Assembly (NCBI GenBank): GCA_023427925.1
Contig: JAEYZS010000007.1
Location: 1 to 6,522, forward strand
Source: Pseudomonadota bacterium
Lineage (GTDB): Bacteria > Bdellovibrionota > Bdellovibrionia > Bdellovibrionales > JAEYZS01
Direction: 5' to 3'
Length of the DNA stretch: 6,522 nt
Shown here: piece by piece, positions 1-6,522 of the stretch
How positions within the stretch are numbered: position 1 is the stretch's first letter
Layout: each line of letters starts with the position of its first letter
Position numbers and translations under genes: made by a program
Notes under the pieces: model-generated
What the model saw: the letters and a program-made list of their open reading frames with translations, nothing else
What the model was told of the DNA's origin: nothing
Databases searched by the model: none

Positions 1-179
1 TTGTAGGACATGACCTTAATTTCATTGCTGTCCACTTCGAGAATATAGTCTTCGTTATTTCCGTATTTTTTTTTGCCAACACAAACTTTGGCTGGTTGTG
101 CTTTTGATGCCTCAGCGTATTGCGCCCACTGGAATGATATGGCCGCTAGCAATGTTAGAATAAGTGTCCAAAACTTCAT
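1..179 (-). CDS. Small exported hypothetical protein, N-terminal part (runs off left edge)
   Basis: This open frame starts at an ATG at 179 and stays open for 59 codons to the window edge, so the C-terminus is missing. The first 24 residues look like a Sec signal peptide: MKFW, then a hydrophobic stretch (LILTLLAAISF), then Ala-Glu-Ala, a good signal peptidase I site before Ser25. There is no cysteine at the cut site, so it is not a lipoprotein. The visible mature part (about 35 residues) is polar and Lys-rich, with one Cys in a KVCVGKK context and alternating residues (YILEVDSNEIKV) that suggest beta strands. A purine-rich G-run (185-190) lies five bases before the ATG and can serve as ribosome binding site. 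It is 166 bp downstream of the next minus-strand gene and probably has its own promoter. I do not recognise a family; function is unknown and the location is inferred to be periplasmic or extracellular. Confidence 0.7.
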   Translation of the reverse strand, partial: MKFWTLILTLLAAISFQWAQYAEASKAQPAKVCVGKKKYGNNEDYILEVDSNEIKVMSY

Positions 180-184
180 TAAAT

Positions 185-190
185 CCCCCC
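185..190 (-). promoter_or_regulatory. Likely ribosome binding site of the small exported protein
   Basis: A run of six G on the minus strand, followed by ATTTA and then the ATG at 179, supports this start. It is an unusual G-only version of the Shine-Dalgarno sequence. No convincing -35/-10 pair is visible further upstream in 191-345. Confidence 0.45.
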
Positions 191-345
191 GATAAAGTTT
201 TTCTGTTGGTTATTCTTTTAGGCATCTTTTAGTAACGCCTGTTTTATTCAATTGTCTTAAGTGATTTTCCCCCACTTGATAATTATTCGTATCGTACCGA
301 TTTCGGAGTTTCCACATAAATGCACCGCGCCCAAAAGAAAAACTT

Positions 346-2166
346 TTAGCAAAGTCCCTCCTCGCAATACGGGTGCAAATAAAACAAGCAGGAAAGTATC
401 AAAAATGCGTTTGATGAAGGTGAATAGGCCAGTTGATCGTAAATTTTTTGGAGATTCTCTTCGTATCGTTCTTGCAACGACTTATCTTTTAAGTAGAGCG
501 TGAACTTAGTCAATGCACACAAATAAATCGAGTTGCCACTCGGATGGGCACCGTCATAGAGATCTTTCATCCTCACTAAGACAGAATCTTGAGAGGTTGG
601 CGTTTGATAATATCCACCCTGTGGATCCTTAAACTCTGATTCAACCTTTTTGATATGCTCACTTGCGATTTTTAAAAACTTTTTATCCACGGTGAGTTCA
701 TAGGCGTGCATTAACGACCATACAAATGACGCCTGATCCTCTAAAAACTCAAACTTTTGTAATTCCCCTTCACAGATACGATGAAAGAGATGATTATCGA
801 GTTTCAATTCGTCAATTATAAATTGGATATTTTTAAGTCCAGCTTGTTTGTATCTTTCATTTTTAAAAACTTTGGCCGCCTTTAAAAGTGATGCGGCCAT
901 CATGGAATTCCAGTCCGTTAGTACTTTTTCATCCAGGAGCGGTTTTATACGTTTAGTTCTTGAGACATAGATTTTTTCTCGAATAGGTTCAAAATCTTTA
1001 AAAAATTCATCAGCATCTTGTTTTAAATGCTCTTTTAGGAAGAAAATATTGTGTCCGTTTTTCTCTTGAGTGGCTTCGTCATAGAAATTGCCGTCATCTT
1101 GAAGGTCAAAATGTTGATCTACAAATTTAAATTCTTCATCAGTCAAAAGACTTCGCAATTCTTGAGTACTCCAAATATAAAATTTTCCTTCCTCACCTTC
1201 TGAATCTGCATCAAAGGCACTGAAAAATCCACCTTCCTTGTTGGTCATTTCGCTTAAGACAAAATCTAAAGTCTTTTCAGAAACTGCTTTGTAAAAGGGA
1301 TTCTTGGTGAGCTCAAAACACAAAGTGTATGCATAGGAAGTCCATGCCTGATCGTAGAGCATTTTTTCAAAGTGAGGGAGCTGCCACTTTTCATCTGTAG
1401 AGTAACGATGAAATCCGCCACCGATGTGATCATAAATGCCACCTTGGTGCATCTTAGAAAGCGTTTTTTCTACTAATGCGAGGGAATCTTTATCGTTTGA
1501 AAGTCGATAATTTTCGAGCAAAAAAATCAACTTGTGCGGAGATGGAAACTTAGGTTTTGTTCCAAATCCACCATTGTCGCTATCAAACATTTGAAAAAGC
1601 TCTTCCTTTGCTCTTTCAACCAAGACTTCAAGATCAAACTCCCCTGTGGCGCTCGTGCTCTTACTTTTTTGAAGTTCTTCGATGGCCGATTGAATACCTC
1701 CCACAGTTTGCTCCAGCTCGACCTTATGATTAACAAAAATATCAACCACTCGAGGCAATAGATCCATCAGCCCTACTCTTCCATACTTAGAAGTTTTTGG
1801 AAAGTACGTGCCTGCAAAAAACGGTTTTTGATCGGGTGTTAAAAAGACTGTGAGGGGCCACCCACCATGGCCTGTCATCATTTGGCAAACCATCATATAT
1901 ACCGAATCAATATCGGGTCGTTCTTCACGATCTACTTTTACTGCGATAAAGTTTTTGTTGAGTATATCCGCAACTTTTTGGTCTTCGAAGGACTCATGCT
2001 CCATGACGTGACACCAATGGCATGTGGAATAGCCGATAGATAAAAAAATGGGTTTGTTTTCTTGTTTGGCTCTTTTAAAGGCGGTATCTCCCCATGGATA
2101 CCAGTCGACGGGGTTACTAGCGTGCTGCTTGAGATATGGGCTTTTTTCATTTTTTAAGTGATTCAT
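346..2166 (-). CDS. DUF255 / YyaL / SPATA20-type thioredoxin-domain protein, C-terminus short
   Basis: The product is 606 residues from the ATG at 2166. The frame also has a TTG at 2208, but residues from the ATG ([20 protein letters not shown]) match the conserved N-terminus of the family, so I prefer the ATG; its ribosome binding site is weak. Residues about 1-170 form the thioredoxin-like DUF255 domain, with NPVDWYPW at 18-25, the CHWC redox-type motif at 49-52, [10 protein letters not shown] around 78-87 and GGWP at 101-104. Residues about 190-600 resemble the (alpha/alpha) six-hairpin glycosidase-like domain, with FGTKPKFP (201-208), the [17 protein letters not shown] region (242-258), [12 protein letters not shown] (263-274), [11 protein letters not shown] (314-324) and HPSGNS (541-546). 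Cellular role is not established for this family; no signal peptide is seen, so it is probably cytoplasmic. Known members such as B. subtilis YyaL are near 690 residues. This one stops about 25 residues after its SPSSNAF segment and lacks the expected last 70-80 residues. It stands alone, divergent from the HExxH gene. Confidence 0.9.
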   Translation of the reverse strand: MNHLKNEKSPYLKQHASNPVDWYPWGDTAFKRAKQENKPIFLSIGYSTCHWCHVMEHESFEDQKVADILNKNFIAVKVDREERPDIDSVYMMVCQMMTGHGGWPLTVFLTPDQKPFFAGTYFPKTSKYGRVGLMDLLPRVVDIFVNHKVELEQTVGGIQSAIEELQKSKSTSATGEFDLEVLVERAKEELFQMFDSDNGGFGTKPKFPSPHKLIFLLENYRLSNDKDSLALVEKTLSKMHQGGIYDHIGGGFHRYSTDEKWQLPHFEKMLYDQAWTSYAYTLCFELTKNPFYKAVSEKTLDFVLSEMTNKEGGFFSAFDADSEGEEGKFYIWSTQELRSLLTDEEFKFVDQHFDLQDDGNFYDEATQEKNGHNIFFLKEHLKQDADEFFKDFEPIREKIYVSRTKRIKPLLDEKVLTDWNSMMAASLLKAAKVFKNERYKQAGLKNIQFIIDELKLDNHLFHRICEGELQKFEFLEDQASFVWSLMHAYELTVDKKFLKIASEHIKKVESEFKDPQGGYYQTPTSQDSVLVRMKDLYDGAHPSGNSIYLCALTKFTLYLKDKSLQERYEENLQKIYDQLAYSPSSNAFLILSCLFYLHPYCEEGLC

Positions 2167-2293
2167 GTGTAACTTCAATCTATCTATAAGCTGGTGAGTG
2201 TAAAGCAAATATTGTCACAAAAAAGGTCATAACTACGCTAAATCCCATATATTTTAAAAGGATGGGCACAAGGCTTGAAGATATAACTATTTG
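2167..2293. promoter_or_regulatory. Divergent intergenic spacer, expected to hold two promoters
   Basis: This 127-bp AT-rich spacer separates two divergently read genes and must start transcription both ways unless a gene uses a more distant promoter. On the plus strand TATATT at 2248-2253 matches five of six bases of a sigma70 -10 box and would start RNA about 34 bases before the ATG at 2294, but the -35 position (around 2226-2231, GTCATA) is poor. On the minus strand TATAGA (2188 down to 2183) is a possible -10 box, but its position would give a very short leader and no good -35 is present. I see no clear operator or riboswitch. Confidence 0.35.
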
Positions 2294-3676
2294 ATGAAAA
2301 AGGTTCTCGTTCTAGCTCTAATAATGTTCACTGTCGAGGGACACGCTCAAAATACGTGTTCTTCCCTTTTTAGCGCTCAAAAGACCGCAACAGAATCGCG
2401 CCCTACCGAGCCACACGGTACAGAGGAAATCTCTCAGTCTCTTGCTCAAGAGTCCGTCGAATTTATTACGGCCTTTAGAACTCACAAAGAAGTTCTCGAT
2501 ACAAGAGAGATCTCTATTAGCGCAAGAACGCTGGAGAATGCAGATGCACAGTTTTTGAGTTTCAGAGAAGCTTTTAGACACTTTAATCAAAGGCTCATTC
2601 CTCTATGGGAAGAAATCCTAAGTCTACGAGAAAATCAATCAGCACCCATTTCAGACCGAAGATCTTTAGAAAATACAAAAGAGCTTAATAGAGCAGAAAA
2701 GAGCTTTTATGACGAGATGAATGGGTATGTGCTTCGTACAAGCGAATTCCTCTCGGCCATCGGAGTGAATCACTCTATAGTCTTTCGACGTGTCCCGGAG
2801 ATACCTGAAAGCCACTCCCTTTATATCATCATAAGTACCACTGGTGAGAATTTGGTTAATCGCTTGGCAAGAGGACTTTATGAAGATCGATTTTACCAGA
2901 GAAGTCATGTCCCTGGTTATCAAATGCAAATCCGTATAGATCCGGCAGAGCTAGCTAAAGAAAACTCAAAGGGTTTCTTTTTAGAAGACGGAGATTTACG
3001 ACCCATTTCACTCAACCCTTATATATTTGCTCAAGATTCACTCTATAGAAACTCGACAGGTCTTCACGAAACTGTTCACGCGATTTCAGATTGGCTACGA
3101 GACATTGGATACATAAAACCTTATCACGCAGAAATTAGAACTTTAGAGCTAACGCAAAAGACACAAGACAAGCTCAACGGTTACGAAGATTTTTTTAGTG
3201 TCGATGAAATTTTAGCGTTTCGCGTATCAATTCGAACTCTTATACGGCATATGTTGATTATGACCTACGAGCCAGGCCTATACGAGGCTGCGCTTAGAGA
3301 TATAAAAATGGATATCAAAAGAATAGTCGTTTTTTCAGAGATCACAAACGAAATATTTAAAGAAATTCAGAACATTGAATCCAGAAGGTCATATACAGAA
3401 GATGTACGCAATCTAAAGGTGTCTGTCGAGGGAGATAAGTTTCATGTTCTTTCCCCAGGAGAAGTTCGCGCTGAAGATACAATTGTTATGACAAACTTCA
3501 CGACTCAGCTTTATACCGCAATCGGAAAGAAACTTGACGATATAAGTGATCATAGCCGTACTGAACAGAGGCAAGCTTTAAAGAAAATCGCAAGAGTTCT
3601 AAGTCTACACGAAGTCAAAAAGCTTGATGGAAATTATCCGTCGATGGAAAAAGTCCACCAAATGCTAAATGAGTAA
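2294..3676 (+). CDS. Exported HExxH putative zinc metalloprotease, unrecognised family
   Basis: The product is 460 residues. Start choice: ATG at 2294 is directly preceded by an in-frame TTG at 2291; a weak GAAG at 2277-2280 is the only Shine-Dalgarno-like site, 13 bases from the ATG and 10 from the TTG, so the start is uncertain by one codon. Residues 1-18 are a signal peptide (MKK, hydrophobic VLVLALIMFTV, then Gly-His-Ala as signal peptidase I site); Cys22 follows the cut, is not in a lipobox, and is the only cysteine. Residues 20-160 are largely charged and helical in look. HETVH at 258-262, in context TGLHETVHAI, fits the strict zincin consensus (two His zinc ligands, catalytic Glu259). 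A possible third ligand is Glu305 in SVDEILAF, 43 residues later, as expected of a gluzincin. The C-terminal 150 residues are Lys/Glu-rich. The gene is monocistronic: divergent from its left neighbour, convergent with fadJ. Enzymatic activity and substrate are inferred only from the motif; I recognise no named family. Confidence 0.8.
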   Translation: MKKVLVLALIMFTVEGHAQNTCSSLFSAQKTATESRPTEPHGTEEISQSLAQESVEFITAFRTHKEVLDTREISISARTLENADAQFLSFREAFRHFNQRLIPLWEEILSLRENQSAPISDRRSLENTKELNRAEKSFYDEMNGYVLRTSEFLSAIGVNHSIVFRRVPEIPESHSLYIIISTTGENLVNRLARGLYEDRFYQRSHVPGYQMQIRIDPAELAKENSKGFFLEDGDLRPISLNPYIFAQDSLYRNSTGLHETVHAISDWLRDIGYIKPYHAEIRTLELTQKTQDKLNGYEDFFSVDEILAFRVSIRTLIRHMLIMTYEPGLYEAALRDIKMDIKRIVVFSEITNEIFKEIQNIESRRSYTEDVRNLKVSVEGDKFHVLSPGEVRAEDTIVMTNFTTQLYTAIGKKLDDISDHSRTEQRQALKKIARVLSLHEVKKLDGNYPSMEKVHQMLNE

Positions 3677-3697
3677 AATTCGGATGAACATTCCAAA

Positions 3698-3727
3698 GCG
3701 TACTATTATCACGTGAGGATAGTACGC
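3698..3727. terminator. Stem-loop in the convergent spacer, possible bidirectional terminator
   Basis: GCGTACTAT (3698-3706) and ATAGTACGC (3719-3727) are perfect reverse complements, giving a 9-bp stem with a 12-base loop that contains the palindrome CACGTG (3710-3715). It sits between the stop codons of two converging genes, where a terminator for both is expected. The minus-strand stem is followed by only TTTGG and the plus-strand stem by GAGG, so a classic U-tract is missing; termination is inferred from position and structure rather than from a full intrinsic-terminator signature. Confidence 0.45.
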
Positions 3728-3748
3728 GAGGATAGCACGCGAGGATTT
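3710..3748 (+). repeat. Three tandem 13-bp imperfect repeats
   Basis: Units are CACGTGAGGATAG (3710-3722), TACGCGAGGATAG (3723-3735) and CACGCGAGGATTT (3736-3748). Units 1 and 2 differ at two positions, units 2 and 3 at three. The array is noncoding and overlaps the right arm of the 3698-3727 stem-loop, so each of the first two unit junctions recreates a version of that arm (ATAGTACGC, then ATAGCACGC). Confidence 0.75.
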
Positions 3749-3756
3749 TCAAAATC
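3744..3756. repeat. Short palindrome GATTTT-C-AAAATC
   Basis: Two 6-bp perfect arms are separated by one base. It follows directly on the tandem 13-bp repeats, sharing bases with the last unit. A one-base loop cannot form in RNA without opening inner pairs, so if it matters it is more likely a DNA site or part of the terminator region. AT-richness makes chance occurrence plausible. Confidence 0.4.
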
Positions 3757-3778
3757 GCTAGCAACTCGGAAGATAACC

Positions 3779-3817
3779 CAAAGACAAACGCTTAGTAGAA
3801 AGACTTGTTTGTCTTTG
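3779..3817. repeat. 11-bp perfect inverted repeat straddling the fadJ stop codon
   Basis: CAAAGACAAAC (3779-3789) and GTTTGTCTTTG (3807-3817) are exact reverse complements with a 17-base loop. The loop contains the fadJ stop codon (3792-3794); one arm is coding (codons for Lys-Thr-Asn-Lys near the C-terminus) and the other is noncoding. In the fadJ transcript it would form a 3'-end hairpin. It has no U-tract after it, so it may protect the 3' end or assist the nearby stem-loop at 3698-3727 rather than terminate alone. Confidence 0.6.
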
Positions 3818-5930
3818 CCATTTGAATAAGCGGTGCCGACGGTTTAAATCTCGTTCCAAACTTCACTGCAAACTCCTCTAAAGTATCTGTTATTTTCTCA
3901 CTTCCGATAGAGTCAGCATATCTGAGCAAGCCCCCTCTAAATGGAGGGAAGCCTGTACCCATAATCATGCACATATCGACATCTTGTGGTGTTTCGACAA
4001 TTTTATCATGGAGGAAAGCCAAGGCAGCTTCATTGATCATGGCGTAAATACCGCGCTCAACTGCAACTTTTTCGTCTAATTTTTTAGAGGGCATTGAGAG
4101 CTTCAGGTCTGAATAGACTTTCGGATCAACATTGAGCTTGTAACCCTTATCGTCGTAGAGGTAAAAACCTTTTTTGTTTTTCTTACCGAGTCTACCCGTT
4201 TCGGCGACGTTCACCATAGTTTTTGATGGAGCGGCTCTTTCACCAAATGCTTTGTGAAATATTTTTGCAACTTTAACCCCGACATCAATACCGATTTCAT
4301 CAATCAAATGGAGCGGACCCATTGGCATACCAAACTTCAAGAAAGCTTTATCAATCTCTTCAACTGAGTAACCTTCTTCGAGGAGATAAACTGCTTCGTT
4401 TAAATATGGAAGTAAAAGCCGATTAACTAAGAAGCCCGGCCCATCTTTCATCACCACTGGGGTTTTTCCCATTTTTTTGCAGAGATCAAAAATTGTAGCA
4501 ACTGCAACGTCAGACGTTTTCTCACCCCTAACAACCTCTACAAGCGGCATTTTGTGAACAGGGTTAAAAAAATGCATACCGACAAAGTTTTCAGGACGTT
4601 TTAGATCCGCACCCATCTCCGTTACACTTAATGAGGAAGTGTTCGTCGCAAGAATCACATCGGGCTTACAATGCTCGTATGTTTCAGCCAAAACTTTTTT
4701 CTTGATATTCATATCTTCTACGATTGCTTCAACAACAACATCTGTGTTTTTGAAACCCTCATAACCTGTTCCACCGCTGATTCTTGCCATCTTTTGATCG
4801 TAATCACTTGGAGTAATCTTTCTCTTTTTTAGAAGTTTAGACCAGATAGATTGAGCTTGTTGGAATCCTAATGCGATCGCCTGAGTGTTAATGTCTTTCA
4901 TTCGAACTTCAAGACCCTTATCCGCACCAAGTTGTGCAATACCACCACCCATTGTACCCGCTCCAAGAACGGCCATTTTTGAAACCTTGAGTGGTTTTAC
5001 ATTTGGATCAGAAACTCCAGTTTGTTTTTTTACCGCTTCCATCATGTAGAAGAGATTGATTAAGTTCTTACTTACAGCAGTGGCTGCAACTTCGCCAAAG
5101 TGCTTGGCTTCGATATCAAGGGCCTTTGTTCTATTGGACATGCCGTAAATTTTTTGGATAACATCGAGAGCTTTTACCGGTGCAGGGTAATGACCTTTAG
5201 TTTGTTTAAGAAGCATCTTCCTTGCTTGAGAAAACACAATGGGTCTGCCAATTGCACTTTCCAAAAATTTCGCTGCGGCACCCTTCGGAGAAAATCTCTT
5301 TACTCTCTTCTTTGAACCTTTAGAAATGAGGTCTCTTGCGTATTTGATAGCATATTCTTCGAGCAATGCAGATGGTACGATCTCATCAACAAGTCCAAGC
5401 TTACCCGCCTTCCTGCTATCAACGGCTTTACCTGCAAGGATAATATCCAAAGCGGCCTGAAGACCAATTGCACGAGGTAACCGATAGCAACCACCAAAGC
5501 CAGGATAAATTCCTAATTTAGTTTCTGGAAGTCCGATCTTTGTTGATGAATCATCAGAAGCAAGTCTGTAGTCACAGGCCAACGCAAGCTCTGTCCCACC
5601 ACCCATACTTGCACCGTTAATGGCGCAAACTACTGGGAACGGAAGATCTTCGATTTGATTGATCACTGCTTGGCCTTGAGCGGCTGCTGCACTTGCAAGC
5701 TCTGGAGTATTGAGGTTTTTAATTTCGTCAATATCAGCTCCAGCAATAAAGATCTTAGGCTTTCTGGAAATGATCACTAAACACTTTGTGTCTGAAGACT
5801 TCAAAGTGTTCAACTTGTCACTGAGCTCCTTCATGACAGGGCTTGAAAGTTTATTTACTTTTTCTCCTGGGAGATCGAGTTCCAAGAGAGTTACACCGCC
5901 ATCTAATTTGTTAATTTTCATGCTTTCCAT
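3792..5930 (-). CDS. fadJ: FadJ-type enoyl-CoA hydratase / 3-hydroxyacyl-CoA dehydrogenase
   Basis: This 712-residue protein is the alpha subunit type of the fatty acid beta-oxidation complex: it hydrates trans-2-enoyl-CoA and oxidises the 3-hydroxyacyl-CoA with NAD+ in the cytoplasm. Residues about 1-190 are the crotonase domain, with the oxyanion-hole region FIAGADIDEI (61-70), GASMGGGTE (106-114) and catalytic glutamates Glu114 and Glu136 (22 apart, as in E. coli FadJ). Residues about 315-495 are the NAD-binding dehydrogenase domain, with GAGTMGGG (323-330), catalytic His453 in GMHFFNPVH and Glu465. About 496-592 and 625-712 are the two C-terminal dehydrogenase domains (DGPGFLVNR at 496-504). 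Length agrees with E. coli FadJ (714). All key residues are present, so it should be active. The ATG at 5930 is preferred over the ATG at 5921 because AGAGAGG lies seven bases before it. The thiolase gene ends 2 bp upstream, so translation is probably coupled. FadB is the alternative name, but gene order thiolase-then-hydratase is the fadIJ order. Confidence 0.93.
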   Translation of the reverse strand: MESMKINKLDGGVTLLELDLPGEKVNKLSSPVMKELSDKLNTLKSSDTKCLVIISRKPKIFIAGADIDEIKNLNTPELASAAAAQGQAVINQIEDLPFPVVCAINGASMGGGTELALACDYRLASDDSSTKIGLPETKLGIYPGFGGCYRLPRAIGLQAALDIILAGKAVDSRKAGKLGLVDEIVPSALLEEYAIKYARDLISKGSKKRVKRFSPKGAAAKFLESAIGRPIVFSQARKMLLKQTKGHYPAPVKALDVIQKIYGMSNRTKALDIEAKHFGEVAATAVSKNLINLFYMMEAVKKQTGVSDPNVKPLKVSKMAVLGAGTMGGGIAQLGADKGLEVRMKDINTQAIALGFQQAQSIWSKLLKKRKITPSDYDQKMARISGGTGYEGFKNTDVVVEAIVEDMNIKKKVLAETYEHCKPDVILATNTSSLSVTEMGADLKRPENFVGMHFFNPVHKMPLVEVVRGEKTSDVAVATIFDLCKKMGKTPVVMKDGPGFLVNRLLLPYLNEAVYLLEEGYSVEEIDKAFLKFGMPMGPLHLIDEIGIDVGVKVAKIFHKAFGERAAPSKTMVNVAETGRLGKKNKKGFYLYDDKGYKLNVDPKVYSDLKLSMPSKKLDEKVAVERGIYAMINEAALAFLHDKIVETPQDVDMCMIMGTGFPPFRGGLLRYADSIGSEKITDTLEEFAVKFGTRFKPSAPLIQMAKTNKSFY

Positions 5931-5944
5931 AATTAAGCCTCTCT
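5931..5944 (-). promoter_or_regulatory. Ribosome binding site of fadJ inside the thiolase 3' end
   Basis: On the minus strand AGAGAGG (5944-5938) is followed by CTTAATT and the ATG at 5930, a normal spacing of seven bases. The site overlaps the final Arg-Glu-Ala codons and stop of the upstream thiolase, which favours translational coupling and fixes the fadJ start at 5930. Confidence 0.65.
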
Positions 5945-6522
5945 TTCAATAATCATTGAACCACCTTGACCGCCACCGATACAAAGAGTTGCTAAACCAA
6001 ACTGAACATTCTTAAGTTGCATTTCTCTCATCAACGTTAACACTAATCTTGTTCCCGTGGTACCAACTGGATGACCTAGGGCAATCGCTCCACCATTCAC
6101 ATTGAGCTTACTTGGATCAATTGAGCCTGGAGCTTTACTTAGCCCCAGTTTCTCTTGAGCGAATTTATCTGACTCTAGCGCTCTTAAGCATGCGATCACT
6201 TGCGCAGCAAACGCTTCATTCAACTCAACAAGGCCCATATCTTTCAATTCGAGTCCTGCTCTTTTGAGTGCAAGTGGCGATGAATATGCGGGCCCTAGTC
6301 CCATTCTTTCCGGCTCTAAACCTCTAAACGCATAGGATTTGATCGAAGCCACTGGTTTATACCCTAAGCTTTGCGCCTTTTCACGACTCATCAGAAGCAA
6401 CATGGATGCTCCATCAGTGATGGGACAGGAATTTCCTGGCGTTACAGTCCCGAATTTTCTATCAAAGAAAGGTTTAAGCTTTGCAAGTTGTTCCATGCTT
6501 TGACCATCTCTAGGTCCAACAT
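5933..6522 (-). CDS. fadI: Thiolase (acetyl-CoA C-acyltransferase, FadI-like), C-terminal part
   Basis: The frame is open from the right window edge to a TAA at 5933-5935, giving 195 visible residues; the N-terminal half, including the nucleophilic cysteine, lies outside. The Met at 6496 is internal, since coding (VGPRDGQSMEQLAKL) continues upstream of it. The enzyme would cleave 3-ketoacyl-CoA with CoA, the last step of beta-oxidation, in the cytoplasm with the FadJ-type protein encoded next. Visible thiolase landmarks are RKFGTVTPGNSCPITDGA, the NEAFAAQ motif, GGAIALGHPVGTTG with the catalytic His, and the CIGGGQGG loop with the second catalytic Cys. The segment LGPAYSSPLALKRAGL resembles FadI, while NEAF and CIGGGQG are typical of FadA and biosynthetic thiolases; E. 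coli FadI has HEAF there. The name fadI rests mainly on gene order; fadA is possible. All visible catalytic residues are intact. Confidence 0.9.
   Translation of the reverse strand, partial: VGPRDGQSMEQLAKLKPFFDRKFGTVTPGNSCPITDGASMLLLMSREKAQSLGYKPVASIKSYAFRGLEPERMGLGPAYSSPLALKRAGLELKDMGLVELNEAFAAQVIACLRALESDKFAQEKLGLSKAPGSIDPSKLNVNGGAIALGHPVGTTGTRLVLTLMREMQLKNVQFGLATLCIGGGQGGSMIIEREA

Noticed and set aside
220..248. Weak hairpin AGGCAT / ACGCCT with a 9-base loop, followed on the plus strand by GTTTTATT
   Set aside because: The stem is only 6 bp with one mismatch or wobble pair, and no plus-strand gene lies upstream that would need a terminator; on the minus strand there is no U-tract.
265..475. 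Minus-strand alternative frame reading [16 protein letters not shown], reminiscent of the N-terminus of bacterial sugar transferases
   Set aside because: The same bases encode the well-supported DUF255 C-terminal region in another frame, there is no ATG start, and the downstream residues do not continue the sugar transferase pattern. The similarity is probably a hydrophobic T-rich coincidence.
261..503. 80-codon plus-strand open frame
   Set aside because: It is antisense to the 3' end of the DUF255 gene, has no ribosome binding site and a composition unlike a protein, and is best explained as a shadow frame.
2167..2208. Longer DUF255 protein starting at TTG 2208 (14 extra residues)
   Set aside because: The family N-terminus begins at the ATG at 2166, the extra residues show no conserved feature, and no ribosome binding site precedes the TTG.
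5100..5952. Several plus-strand and minus-strand open frames of 65-80 codons inside the fadJ region
   Set aside because: All overlap the strongly supported fadJ frame, lack start signals and show no recognisable domains.
1..6522. A multigene novel system such as defence, toxin-antitoxin or a biosynthetic cluster
   Set aside because: The five genes are two edge-truncated genes, two isolated genes and a housekeeping fad operon; orientation and spacing show no shared operon beyond the thiolase-fadJ pair, and no mobile-element signs are seen.

Overview
The window looks like chromosomal DNA from an AT-rich Gram-negative bacterium. Several small clues point towards the Bdellovibrionota or a similar predatory or deltaproteobacteria-like lineage: exported proteins with short signal peptides, a lone metalloprotease-like exported protein with a Cys-Ser-Ser-Leu-Phe stretch just after its signal peptide, and a thiolase/FadJ pair. 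This placement is an impression from composition and style, not a demonstrated taxonomy.

Layout from left to right. (1) Positions 1-179, minus strand: the N-terminal part of a small exported protein that runs off the left edge. (2) 180-345: an AT-rich spacer with no gene. (3) 346-2166, minus: a DUF255 / YyaL / SPATA20-type protein, with a thioredoxin-like domain carrying a CHWC motif followed by an (alpha/alpha)-barrel domain; its C-terminus seems short for the family. (4) 2167-2293: a divergent spacer that should hold promoters for genes 3 and 5. (5) 2294-3676, plus: an exported 460-residue protein of no family I recognise, with a textbook HExxH zincin motif. (6) 3677-3791: a convergent spacer with a 9-bp perfect stem-loop partly overlapped by three tandem 13-bp repeats, plus an 11-bp inverted repeat that reaches into the end of the next gene. 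(7) 3792-5930, minus: a full-length FadJ-type enoyl-CoA hydratase / 3-hydroxyacyl-CoA dehydrogenase. (8) 5933-6522, minus: the C-terminal part of a thiolase (FadI-like), which continues past the right edge.

Genes 8 and 7 form an operon in the order thiolase then FadJ, with a 2-bp gap and the ribosome binding site of fadJ inside the last thiolase codons. Together they would carry out the last three steps of fatty acid beta-oxidation. The other genes have no evident functional link to this operon. I see no mobile element, CRISPR array, RNA gene or multigene defence-like system. The most novel items are the unrecognised HExxH exported protein and the repeat structure in the convergent spacer.
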